NCBI GenBank assembly: GCA_023416895.1
Contig: JAEZGQ010000184.1
Location: 1-20,877, forward strand
Source: Bacillota bacterium
GTDB taxonomy: Bacteria; Bacillota; Clostridia; Christensenellales; CAG-138
Direction of reading: 5' to 3'
DNA: 20,877 nt
Below are positions 1 to 6,676 of this stretch, piece by piece. Made by a program: the position numbers and the translations under genes. Below the pieces are notes generated by a model that was not told the DNA's origin, did no database searches, and saw nothing but the letters and a program-made list of their open reading frames with translations. Each line of letters opens with the position of its first letter. The first letter of the stretch is position 1.

Positions 1-417
1 GCGGGCATTGCGCATATGGACGCAAGTGTTCTTTGCCGCATCCTCCAGCCGCGTGTGGAAATTTTCAGCCAGCTTCCCGAAATGGTTGATTTCCTCGCCC
101 GCTTGGACGAAGGCTACGACATAGAGCTTTTTACCAACAAAAAATCAAAAACCGACGCTGCGGTGTCGAAGGAAATGCTCCTTGCCGTGCTTCCCGCACT
201 CGAGGCGCTTCCCGCTTGGACGGAAGAGGCGCTCCACGCGCTTTTGATGGGCATGGCCGAGCAAATGCAGGTGAAAAACGGCACGCTTTTGTGGCCGGTT
301 CGCATCGCGCTTGCGGGCAAGCAGGTAACGCCGGGCGGTGCCATCGAGATCGCAGTGCTTCTTGGCCGCGAGGAAGCCTTAAGGCGGCTTCGTTTCGGGC
401 TTGAAAAGCTTTCCTAA
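1..417 (+). CDS. gltX: Glutamyl-tRNA synthetase, C-terminal part (partial)
   Basis: The open frame runs in from the left edge and ends at TAA 415-417, so only about the last 138 residues are present. Class I GluRS charges tRNA(Glu) with glutamate in the cytoplasm. The visible part matches its helical anticodon-binding C-terminus: a segment with KKSKTDAA, then the typical ending PGGAIEIAVLLGREEALRRL shortly before the stop. The catalytic HIGH and KMSKS regions lie outside the window, so the call rests on the tail alone; GlnRS-like or discriminating and non-discriminating forms cannot be separated from it. The next gene, rpsF, has its own promoter. Confidence 0.8.
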   Translation, partial: AGIAHMDASVLCRILQPRVEIFSQLPEMVDFLARLDEGYDIELFTNKKSKTDAAVSKEMLLAVLPALEALPAWTEEALHALLMGMAEQMQVKNGTLLWPVRIALAGKQVTPGGAIEIAVLLGREEALRRLRFGLEKLS

Positions 418-475
418 AATACCGGATCTTTTTTCGGAAAAGGGCGGAAAACCGCCGAAAAAGCTTAAAAATTCC

Positions 476-505
476 TTGTCATATCAAAAGTTAGCATGGT
501 ATAAT
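476..505 (+). promoter_or_regulatory. Promoter of rpsF-ssb-rpsR
   Basis: The -35 box TTGTCA (476-481) and a perfect -10 box TATAAT (500-505) are 18 bp apart, with an extended -10 TG at 498. The expected transcription start is near 512, leaving about 60 nt of leader before rpsF. The -10 box lies at the centre of a perfect palindrome, listed separately. Confidence 0.8.
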
Positions 506-515
506 ACCATGCTAA
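491..515. repeat. Perfect 25-bp palindrome centred on the rpsF -10 box
   Basis: Two 12-nt arms, TTAGCATGGTAT (491-502) and ATACCATGCTAA (504-515), are exact reverse complements around a single A at 503. The palindrome covers the -10 box and the likely start site. It could be a repressor operator or, if the start is further upstream, a hairpin; the sequence does not say which. Confidence 0.85.
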
Positions 516-522
516 CGTACTT

Positions 523-553
523 CTTGCGCCATCCTTTGAGTTGGCGCCATAAG
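523..553 (+). promoter_or_regulatory. Hairpin in the rpsF leader (possible S6:S18 site)
   Basis: GCGCCA (526-531) pairs with TGGCGC (542-547), and CTT (523-525) can pair with AAG (551-553) across a CAT bulge. Leaders of rpsF are known in many bacteria to carry an autoregulatory site for the S6:S18 complex. The position fits, but the conserved bulge of that family was not clearly recognised, so this remains tentative. Confidence 0.35.
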
Positions 554-573
554 ACCATAAGGAGGTGAAACGC

Positions 574-861
574 GTGAACAAGTATGAAACCCTGTATGTC
601 ATCACGCCGGAGCTGGAGGAAGAAGCCACAAAGGCTATCATCGAAAAGTTTTCCGGTATCATCGCCGCCAACGGCGGTGCTGTTGAGGGCGTAGACGAGT
701 GGGGCAAGCGCCGCTTGGCGTATCCCATCGACTATAAGACAGAGGGCTATTATGTGCTTGTCAATTTTGAAGCTGAGAGCGAGCTCCCCAAGGAACTCGA
801 GCGTAACTTCAACAACGACGAAAACATTTTGCGCTTTATCGTAGTCCGCAAGGACGCCTAA
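574..861 (+). CDS. rpsF: 30S ribosomal protein bS6
   Basis: 95 residues, a normal bS6 length, starting MNKYETLYVITPELEEEAT and containing GKRRLAYPIDYKTEGYYVLVNF, the hallmark of the family. bS6 binds 16S rRNA in the platform of the small subunit as a dimer with bS18, encoded two genes downstream. The GTG at 574 is preferred because AAGGAGG (559-565) lies 8 nt upstream; an in-frame GTG at 565 would overlap this ribosome site. It is the first gene of rpsF-ssb-rpsR, expressed from the palindromic promoter at 476-505. Confidence 0.95.
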   Translation: MNKYETLYVITPELEEEATKAIIEKFSGIIAANGGAVEGVDEWGKRRLAYPIDYKTEGYYVLVNFEAESELPKELERNFNNDENILRFIVVRKDA

Positions 862-884
862 TTTGACGGAAAGGATGGCATAGC

Positions 885-1307
885 ATGAACAGGGTAATCC
901 TCATTGGTAACCTCACCCGCGACCCGGAGCTTCGCACCACGAATTCCGGCGTTTCCGTATGCACGTTTTCCATTGCCGTCAACCGCAAAAACAAAAACCA
1001 GGCCGGCGAAAAGGTCACCGACTTTTTCAACATCGTCGCGTGGCGCCAGCTTGGCGAGCTTTGCGGAAAGTACCTCGCGCAGGGCCGCAAGGTGTGCGTT
1101 GTTGGCGAACTGCAAAACCGCAGTTACGACGGCAAAGACGGCACGAAAAAATACATGACGGAAGTTATCGCGGACGATGTGGAGTTTCTCACCCCGCGTC
1201 AGGAAGGCGCTACGGGGAGCGAACGCGCTCCGTCGAGCCTGCCCCAGCGCGGCGCTGATTTCGAGCCCGAAGGCTTTACCGATGTTGACGACGAGCTGCC
1301 ATTCTGA
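885..1307 (+). CDS. ssb: Single-stranded DNA-binding protein
   Basis: 140 residues. The N-terminal OB fold (about 1-105) starts MNRVILIGNLTRDPELR and contains FFNIVAWRQLGELCGKYL and GELQNRSYDGKDGTKKYMTE, as in bacterial SSB. It is followed by a short flexible linker and the acidic partner-recruiting tip DVDDELPF at the C-terminus. SSB coats single-stranded DNA during replication, repair and recombination. AAGGA (871-875) lies 9 nt before the ATG. The position between rpsF and rpsR is the standard Firmicutes order and gives co-transcription with both. Confidence 0.96.
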   Translation: MNRVILIGNLTRDPELRTTNSGVSVCTFSIAVNRKNKNQAGEKVTDFFNIVAWRQLGELCGKYLAQGRKVCVVGELQNRSYDGKDGTKKYMTEVIADDVEFLTPRQEGATGSERAPSSLPQRGADFEPEGFTDVDDELPF

Positions 1308-1348
1308 CAATCGTTTTGAATGTTTGATTTTTTGAAAGGAGCGTTACA

Positions 1349-1591
1349 ATGGAAGAACGTAAAATGAGGCCGCGCCCGCGCAAATCCAGGCGCAAAGTTT
1401 GCGGCTTCTGCGTTGATAAGGTTGAGTCTATCGACTATAAAGACACCGCGCGTTTGCGCAAGTACGTCACCGAGCGCGGCAAGATCATGCCCCGCCGTAT
1501 GAGCGGCGTATGCGCGAAGCACCAGCGCGAGCTGGCCATCGCTATCAAGCGTGCCCGCGTGGTTGCCCTTCTGCCCTACGTGGCGGACTAA
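1349..1591 (+). CDS. rpsR: 30S ribosomal protein bS18
   Basis: 80 residues with the core RKVCGFC, IDYKDTARLRKYVTERGKI and CAKHQRELAIAIKRARVVALLPY, diagnostic for bS18, the partner of bS6 on the 16S rRNA platform. Cys18, Cys21, Cys55 and His58 keep a zinc-ribbon-like set of ligands, the metal-binding form that many bacteria have lost. The ribosome site AAAGGAG (1335-1341) is 7 nt before the ATG. The gene ends the rpsF-ssb-rpsR operon and a terminator hairpin follows. Confidence 0.96.
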   Translation: MEERKMRPRPRKSRRKVCGFCVDKVESIDYKDTARLRKYVTERGKIMPRRMSGVCAKHQRELAIAIKRARVVALLPYVAD

Positions 1592-1623
1592 AACACAACT
1601 TCACGAAGTCGTTAGCCCTTTTT

Positions 1624-1663
1624 AAGCCGCCCAACAAGCAAACATCGCTTTCGGGCGGCTTTT
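1624..1663 (+). terminator. Terminator after rpsR
   Basis: AAGCCGCCC (1624-1632) pairs with GGGCGGCTT (1653-1661) around a 20-nt loop, followed by TTTTG. It lies 32 nt after the rpsR stop and closes the operon. Confidence 0.75.
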
Positions 1664-1886
1664 GTTAACGCTTCGCTTTGTCGCGCAACCACCGGAGCCA
1701 TTTTCGCGCGATTTTAAGCGGTTTTGCTGCGCCTTACGGCGTGGACGCAAAGCCGCGCAAGATGTTTTTCTGACGCGCATACAGAAAAAGCGAACCCCTA
1801 TCGCATGATAAGGAGCAACGGAGAGGGCGCGCAGGAAAGCGTGGCTGACTTGTTAAACTGCCGTGGTGTAAATGAGAGGGAAATTT
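1664..1886. other. Intergenic stretch between rpsR and the HD-domain gene
   Basis: No convincing gene is seen. An inverted repeat TTTTTCTG (1765-1772) / CAGAAAAA (1782-1789) and a looser pair TCGCGC (1681-1686) / GCGCGA (1706-1711) are present. Only a poor promoter match, CTGACT (1845-1850), 17 bp, GTAAAT (1868-1873), lies in front of the next gene, so its promoter is not assigned. Confidence 0.4.
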
Positions 1887-2567
1887 ATGGACAAACACAT
1901 GTTTCAAACCATCGAAAACCATATGCTCGAAAAAACGGAGGACAGCGCGCACGACCGCACGCATGTGGAGCGCGTGCTCTGTGGCGCGCTAGATATCGCA
2001 CGGTATGAAAAAAAAGTGGATTTTGATGTTCTGATTGCAGCGTGTTTGCTGCACGACATTGCACGCCCTTTGCAAGCGGCCGACGAGCGCGTATGCCACG
2101 CGCGTACCGGCGCGGAAATGGCATACCGGTTTTTAATGGGAATCGGCTGGTCCGAGGCGCAAAGCGCGCAGGTATGCGATTGCGTGCGCACGCACCGCTT
2201 CCGCATCGACGACGTGCCGCAGAGCATTGAGGCAAAAATCCTCTACGATGCGGACAAACTCGATGTTACCGGCGCTTTGGGCATAGCCCGTACGCTGCAA
2301 TACGGCGGGCAGATGAGCGAACCGCTTTACGTGCTTGATGAAAACGGAGCCATCGTTTTGGAGGGTGGCGGAGCGGATGTTTCCTCGTTCGTGCAGGAGT
2401 ACCACTTCAAACTTAAAAAGCTGTACGGCCGGTTTTATACCGCTCGCGCGGCGCTGCTTGCGCGCGAACGCGAAAAAACGATGACGGATTTTTACCATTC
2501 GCTGTACCGCGAGGTTTCGGATACGCTTACAAACGGCAGATCGGTGCTGCAAGATATTTTGGAGTAA
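1887..2567 (+). CDS. HD-domain phosphohydrolase, unknown substrate
   Basis: 226 residues from the ATG at 1887, chosen because GAGAGGG lies just before it; an ATG at 1872 overlaps that site. The metal-binding HD superfamily pattern is visible: His26 in DRTHVERV, His56-Asp57 in LLHDIAR, His103 in RTHRFR, and the late aspartates in YDADKLD (121-126). This resembles the YedJ-like group of predicted phosphohydrolases. Such proteins cleave phosphate ester bonds of nucleotides or related compounds, but the substrate here cannot be read from sequence. It stands alone between a terminator and a promoter-bearing gap, so the neighbours give no functional clue. Confidence 0.75.
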   Translation: MDKHMFQTIENHMLEKTEDSAHDRTHVERVLCGALDIARYEKKVDFDVLIAACLLHDIARPLQAADERVCHARTGAEMAYRFLMGIGWSEAQSAQVCDCVRTHRFRIDDVPQSIEAKILYDADKLDVTGALGIARTLQYGGQMSEPLYVLDENGAIVLEGGGADVSSFVQEYHFKLKKLYGRFYTARAALLAREREKTMTDFYHSLYREVSDTLTNGRSVLQDILE

Positions 2568-2890
2568 AGACGCTGACGGGGGATTGCCTTTTCCTGCCTT
2601 GCGGAGAAGGCTGCCCGCGCATCGTCCGGCTGGCGCAAAAGAACCGTTGCCGCCGTTGTTGTGTGCGGCGGCGTCATGGTATAATGACCGAAACAGCCAT
2701 TCTACGGCTTATCCTTATGTACGTGCGACGTTCGCCCTACGAGTAAACGCATGCGCAAATTATGCCATAGCAGCTTCGCTTCTATGGTATAATGTTCAAA
2801 AGCGGTTGAGCGCGCATTCCTTTTTGTAACCTCAACCGAGCGAAAGAATCGCAAAATACTGGCCGCGCAACACAAAGCGCGGGTGATCGG
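2568..2890 (+). promoter_or_regulatory. Intergenic region with two TGGTATAAT-type promoters
   Basis: 323 bp without a supported gene. Two perfect TATAAT boxes, both in the extended form TGGTATAAT, lie at 2680-2685 and 2788-2793. The first has a weak TTGTTG (2656-2661) 18 bp upstream; the second has no clear -35 box and relies on the extended -10. The second also forms the right arm of an inverted repeat, TTATGCCATAG (2760-2770) / CTATGGTATAA (2782-2792), with one G-T mismatch. Downstream, CGGTTGAG (2803-2810) pairs with CTCAACCG (2831-2838), giving a leader hairpin before the YybS-like gene. The first promoter may start a short RNA or simply read into the same gene. Confidence 0.55.
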
Positions 2891-3844
2891 GTGAAGTTTT
2901 TGAACCAAAAAATCAGTTTGAAACATATAGTCTTTTCGCTCCTCATCGGGCTTGGCGCCGGACTTGGCGCGCTTTTCCCCATTTTGCTTTTCCTAATGCC
3001 CGCTTTTTTGGGGTTTGCTGGCGCCGCCTGGGGAACGGCATGCTTTCTGGCGGGTGCCGCCGCCTCGGCCGCGGCGCTGTTTTTGCTCGTAGGCGATGCG
3101 GCGGTTGCGCTTTACATGCTCGCGGCGTTTTTGCCCGCGTCCATCGTTTTGACGTTTGTACTTAGGGGCAAGCGCCCTTATCGGTACGCGGTCATTTTGA
3201 TGAGCGTGGTTTTTGCGCTTTTTGGCTACGCGGTTTTGTGTTTGCCCTCGATGCTTGCGGGCGGAGGCCCGTTTGACGCGGCCATCACCGCAATCTCCAA
3301 AGAGATCGACGCGCTTGTGCCGCTGCTGCCGCAGCTTTTTGACAATGCGGAGCAGGTGGAGCTTGCTGAAGCCTATCTCAAAACGGCGGTCGATCTGGTG
3401 CCGGAGATTGTGGTGGGCATCATTTTCGGCCTTTCCGAACTTTTCGCATTCATCGACACAATGCTTGCCCGCGCGCTTTTGAAGCGCGCGAAGGCGGATG
3501 TACGGCCGATGGCACCGTTTATCCTATGGCAGCTTCCCAAGGACTTTGTTTGGGGAGCGCTCATCCTTGGCGCAGGCGCGGTTGCTACGTTGCTTCTCAA
3601 CCTCAACAACGCTAAAACCATTGCGGTGGCGGTGCAGTGCATCGTGTTGCCGCCACTTGCGTTGATGGGGCTGGCGTTTTTTGAGTTTTCCATGCTGCTC
3701 TCAACGCGGCGTTCAAACGGCTGGCGCGTTTTTACCTACATCGCGCTTGTTTTGCTTTTTCCTACAAGCCTTGTAATACTGGCGGGTTTCGGCGTTCTTG
3801 ACCGCATTATAAAAGTGCGAAGCCGTATTGTACGCCGCAAATAG
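2891..3844 (+). CDS. yybS: Membrane protein of the YybS/DUF2232 family
   Basis: 317 residues, nearly all hydrophobic, with about eight likely membrane segments (the first at residues 13-36, the last near 280-300) and a short basic cytoplasmic tail, RSRIVRRK. Length, topology and position directly before gdpP-rplI-dnaB fit the YybS family, whose function is unknown. The GTG start at 2891 is the first usable codon of the frame; its ribosome site is weak. The segment around residues 130-170 (ISKEIDALVPLLPQLFDNAEQ) is the longest non-membrane loop. Association with c-di-AMP turnover is suggested only by gene order. Confidence 0.75.
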   Translation: MKFLNQKISLKHIVFSLLIGLGAGLGALFPILLFLMPAFLGFAGAAWGTACFLAGAAASAAALFLLVGDAAVALYMLAAFLPASIVLTFVLRGKRPYRYAVILMSVVFALFGYAVLCLPSMLAGGGPFDAAITAISKEIDALVPLLPQLFDNAEQVELAEAYLKTAVDLVPEIVVGIIFGLSELFAFIDTMLARALLKRAKADVRPMAPFILWQLPKDFVWGALILGAGAVATLLLNLNNAKTIAVAVQCIVLPPLALMGLAFFEFSMLLSTRRSNGWRVFTYIALVLLFPTSLVILAGFGVLDRIIKVRSRIVRRK

Positions 3845-3930
3845 ACGAAGTTACTGTTTCTTAACGGGGGTTTTGAAGGGCACGGCGCTTGGCGCAAAGC
3901 TGCCTGCCATAAAAAAAGGGGGGAACACGA

Positions 3931-5889
3931 TTGAAGCAACGTCCTTACGCGGCGCTTGGCGTGCTGCTCTTAACGGCGCTTGCCGCATGTGCATCGCTCT
4001 ATTTCCTAAAAGAACCTGCACCGCTGTGGTTCGGCCTTCTTTTGGCGGGCGTGGGCATTGTTGCATTTTTTGCGTCGCTCGTTTCTGTAAACGTGTACAC
4101 AAAGCGAACGCGTTCCGCCCTCAACGACGTGTTTCGTGAAAACGAGAGCGCTGCAAGCGGCATTTTGAATTCCGTGAACATCCCTTCGGTGATTTTCAGC
4201 TGCGAGGGTCACATCATCTGGTGCAACGAAGCGTTTCTAGCCATTTTTGCAGGGAAGGACATCCGCCGTCTTTTGCCCTCGTATAACGTGGAAGATCCGC
4301 CGCAGTCGTTCGCCTTTGAGCACAACGGCCGAAGCTTTCAGCTCATGAGCGTGCCGGTACGCCGCTCGCATGAGCGCGCGCAGCCACTCACGTTCCAATA
4401 CTGGATTGACCGCACGGAGGCGCTGCATTATTCGCGCCTGTATGAGGAGCAGATGCCCACCGTGGCGCTCGTGTATGTGGACAATTACGAGGAACTCAGC
4501 ACCGATCTGCAGTTTGCAAAAAGCGTGGTGCTTGCCGAGGTGGAACGCCGCGTGAGCGCGCTTGCCTCCAAGCTTGGCGGCTCATACCGCCGCTACGACA
4601 ACGCGAAATTTTTTATTATTTTTGAGGCAAAAAAACTTGCCGAGCTTGAAAACGAGCGCTTTTCCCTGTTGGACATCGTGCGCGAGATCGACACCGGCAC
4701 CGGCCAACCCGTTACGCTTTCCATCGCCGTGGGCGTTGAAAACCGCATTGAGGGCTCGGATGAATCCGCAAGGCAGGCAATGGAGCTTGCCCTTGGGCGA
4801 GGCGGCGATCAGGCGGTTGTAAAGCGCGGTTCTGCTTACAGCTTTTACGGCGGAAAACGCCAGCTCACCTCAAAGCAGTCGCGTGTGAAGGCGCGCCTTT
4901 TTGCAAAAGCGCTCCGTCAAATTTTGGAAAATTCCGATCAGGTTTTTATCATGGGGCACAGGCTCCCGGATATGGACTGTCTCGGCGCGGCGCTCGGGCT
5001 TATGCGCTGTGCACTTGTTGTTGGGTGCAAGCCCTATTTTGTGCTTGACGAAGGCAATACTATGATTGAAAGCGTGCTAAACGACATGCGCGAAAATCAG
5101 CTGTACCGCGACTGCATCAAGTCCCCCGAACAGGCGGAAGCGATCATGCGGGCAAACAGTACGGCAATCGTGGTAGATACGCAGCGGCTCAGCTCGCTGA
5201 TTGCCCCCGGGCTTTATGGCCGAACGGCAAAAACGGTGGTGATCGATCATCACCGCCGCCCGGTGGATGCGATTACAAACCCAACGCTTCATTACCTCGA
5301 CGCGGCGGCATCGTCGGTATGCGAAATCGTGGCCGAAATCCTCCAGTATTTTGACGACAACATTCGCCCTACCACCTTCGAATGCGGCACAATGCTTGCG
5401 GGTATCACGCTTGACACCAAGCATTTTGCGTTCAACACCGGCGCGCGCACATTTGAGGCGGCGGCATTCCTTCGCAAAAACGGCGCGGACAACAGCATGG
5501 TAAAGCTCATGTTCCAAGACGACATGAAAACCTACCAAAGCCGTGCGCAGGTGGTGGAAGGAGCGCTCGTGATGGAGCGCGGCATTGCGATTTCCGCGTG
5601 CCCATCGGATATGGAAAACGCATCGCTGATTGCCGCGCAGGCGGCGGACGAGTTGATTTCCATCAAGGGCATACGTGCCTCGTTCGTGCTTGCACGAAAA
5701 GAGGATGCAGTGCTCATCAGCGGCCGCAGCCTCGGCGACATCAACGTACAGGTGATCCTTGAGGCTTTGGGCGGCGGCGGACACTTAACGGTTGCGGGCG
5801 CGCAGCTGCACGGCGTAACGATGGACGAGGCCGTGAAGCGGCTTACCTCAAGCATTTACGATTATTTGAAGGAGGCGAAACTACAATGA
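3931..5889 (+). CDS. gdpP: Cyclic-di-AMP phosphodiesterase GdpP
   Basis: 652 residues, the usual GdpP length. Order of parts: two membrane helices (about 5-25 and 32-54), a PAS-like domain (about 75-150), a degenerate GGDEF domain (about 165-300), then a DHH phosphodiesterase module. Motifs seen: GHRLPDMDCLGA (342-353), VVDTQ, VIDHHRR with Asp439-His440-His441, and the DHHA1 motif GGGGH near 614-618. GdpP hydrolyses c-di-AMP to pApA at the membrane and so affects potassium, osmotic and wall homeostasis. The start is TTG at 3931, 7 nt after AAAGGGGGG. The stop overlaps the rplI start (ATGA at 5886-5889), implying translational coupling. Confidence 0.95.
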   Translation: MKQRPYAALGVLLLTALAACASLYFLKEPAPLWFGLLLAGVGIVAFFASLVSVNVYTKRTRSALNDVFRENESAASGILNSVNIPSVIFSCEGHIIWCNEAFLAIFAGKDIRRLLPSYNVEDPPQSFAFEHNGRSFQLMSVPVRRSHERAQPLTFQYWIDRTEALHYSRLYEEQMPTVALVYVDNYEELSTDLQFAKSVVLAEVERRVSALASKLGGSYRRYDNAKFFIIFEAKKLAELENERFSLLDIVREIDTGTGQPVTLSIAVGVENRIEGSDESARQAMELALGRGGDQAVVKRGSAYSFYGGKRQLTSKQSRVKARLFAKALRQILENSDQVFIMGHRLPDMDCLGAALGLMRCALVVGCKPYFVLDEGNTMIESVLNDMRENQLYRDCIKSPEQAEAIMRANSTAIVVDTQRLSSLIAPGLYGRTAKTVVIDHHRRPVDAITNPTLHYLDAAASSVCEIVAEILQYFDDNIRPTTFECGTMLAGITLDTKHFAFNTGARTFEAAAFLRKNGADNSMVKLMFQDDMKTYQSRAQVVEGALVMERGIAISACPSDMENASLIAAQAADELISIKGIRASFVLARKEDAVLISGRSLGDINVQVILEALGGGGHLTVAGAQLHGVTMDEAVKRLTSSIYDYLKEAKLQ

Positions 5890-6335
5890 AGGTTTTGTTG
5901 AAGCAGGATGTGAAGGGTTCCGGCAAGGCGGGCGATGTAATTAATGTGAGCGACGGCTATGCCAAAAACTTCCTGATCCCTAAGGGGCTTGCCTCGGCGG
6001 CGGATGCATCCGCCATCAACGCGGCCGCCATTAAAAAAAGCGCGGACGCACACCGCAAGGACATGCAGATAAAGCGCGCCAAGGACCTTGCAAACGAAAT
6101 GAGCGGGCTTACGGTAAAGGTAACTGCCAAGGCGGGCGAAAACGGGAAGCTTTTCGGCTCCATCGGCACGCAGGAGATCGCAGACGCGCTCAAGGCGCAG
6201 TACGGCATTGAAATTGATAAGCGCAAAATCCGCATCGACGAGCCGATCAAAACCTTGGGCATTACGGAAGTAACCGCCCATATGTTTGAAAACACCGCCG
6301 CGAAGTTTAAGGTAGAGGTAATTGCGCTAGGATGA
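5886..6335 (+). CDS. rplI: 50S ribosomal protein bL9
   Basis: 149 residues. The N-terminal domain starts MKVLLKQDVKGSGKAGDVIN and contains the signature DGYAKNFLIPKGLA; a long helix linker follows (about 45-75), then the C-terminal domain with GENGKLFGSIGTQEIADAL. bL9 binds 23S rRNA near the L1 stalk and projects from the subunit. The ATG overlaps the gdpP stop by ATGA, with GGAGG about 11 nt upstream inside gdpP. A perfect inverted repeat begins inside its last codons and probably ends transcription. Confidence 0.96.
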   Translation: MKVLLKQDVKGSGKAGDVINVSDGYAKNFLIPKGLASAADASAINAAAIKKSADAHRKDMQIKRAKDLANEMSGLTVKVTAKAGENGKLFGSIGTQEIADALKAQYGIEIDKRKIRIDEPIKTLGITEVTAHMFENTAAKFKVEVIALG

Positions 6336-6364
6336 AAAAAACCTGTGGCTTTTTTCATCCTAGC
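6326..6364. terminator. A-tract/T-tract hairpin at the rplI stop (likely bidirectional terminator)
   Basis: GCTAGGATGAAAAAA (6326-6340) and TTTTTTCATCCTAGC (6350-6364) are perfect 15-bp arms around the loop ACCTGTGGC. The left arm contains the rplI stop codon. The A and T tracts within the arms would let either strand end in a U-run after a short inner hairpin. It is the first of a long series of hairpins. Confidence 0.65.
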
Positions 6365-6652
6365 CCTTCGGAATTTTGCACAGCCTCCTCTCGCGTCTGC
6401 GGGCGCTCCCGGGCGGCGGCTGTGTAGAGAAAGAAATTCTTCCAGAATTTCATCCGTTTCGGCGTACATGCCGCCGAAGCCGGAAGAAAGCTTCCGGGGG
6501 GCGAAGCCGAAGCGCCGCCAGTGGCGGATGAAGCGAGGCGAAAGCCCAGTGAGCAAGGGAGTATTGCGATTTCAAGAGCAATATGACGGTTGCGAACTGC
6601 GGAATGGCCCCCGAAGCCCCTGAGTAATTTTATCGCCTAAAAAATTCGCCCG
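6365..6652. repeat. Hairpin-rich extragenic element A
   Basis: No gene is supported between rplI and dnaB; instead short inverted repeats follow closely: CACAGCC/GGCTGTG (6379-6385, 6418-6424), GAAATTCT/AGAATTTC (6433-6440, 6444-6451), TTCGGCG/CGCCGAA (6458-6464, 6472-6478), CCGGAAG/CTTCCGG (6480-6486, 6491-6497), CCGCC/GGCGG (6515-6519, 6523-6527), TATTGC/GCAATA (6562-6567, 6578-6583). It ends with GCGAACT (6592-6598) and TGGCCCCCGAAGCCCC (6605-6620); both motifs recur in the same order at 10909-10947. It could be a mobile or REP-like element or a structured RNA. Translations through it look random. Confidence 0.6.
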
Positions 6653-6676
6653 TTGTGTCACAATCGGAGGTTCATC

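Noticed and set aside
428..463. Possible terminator after gltX (TTTTTCGG...CCGAAAAA with inner GGCGG/CCGCC)
   Set aside because: The two stems compete for the same bases and no T-run follows; it is too weak to list as a terminator.
1724..2008. Plus-strand 94-codon frame overlapping the start of the HD-domain gene
   Set aside because: It lacks a ribosome site, shows no domain and overlaps a better-supported gene in another frame.
5957..6556. Minus-strand 199-codon frame across rplI and hairpin array A
   Set aside because: Half is antisense to rplI and the rest runs through inverted repeats; no ribosome site and no domain are visible.
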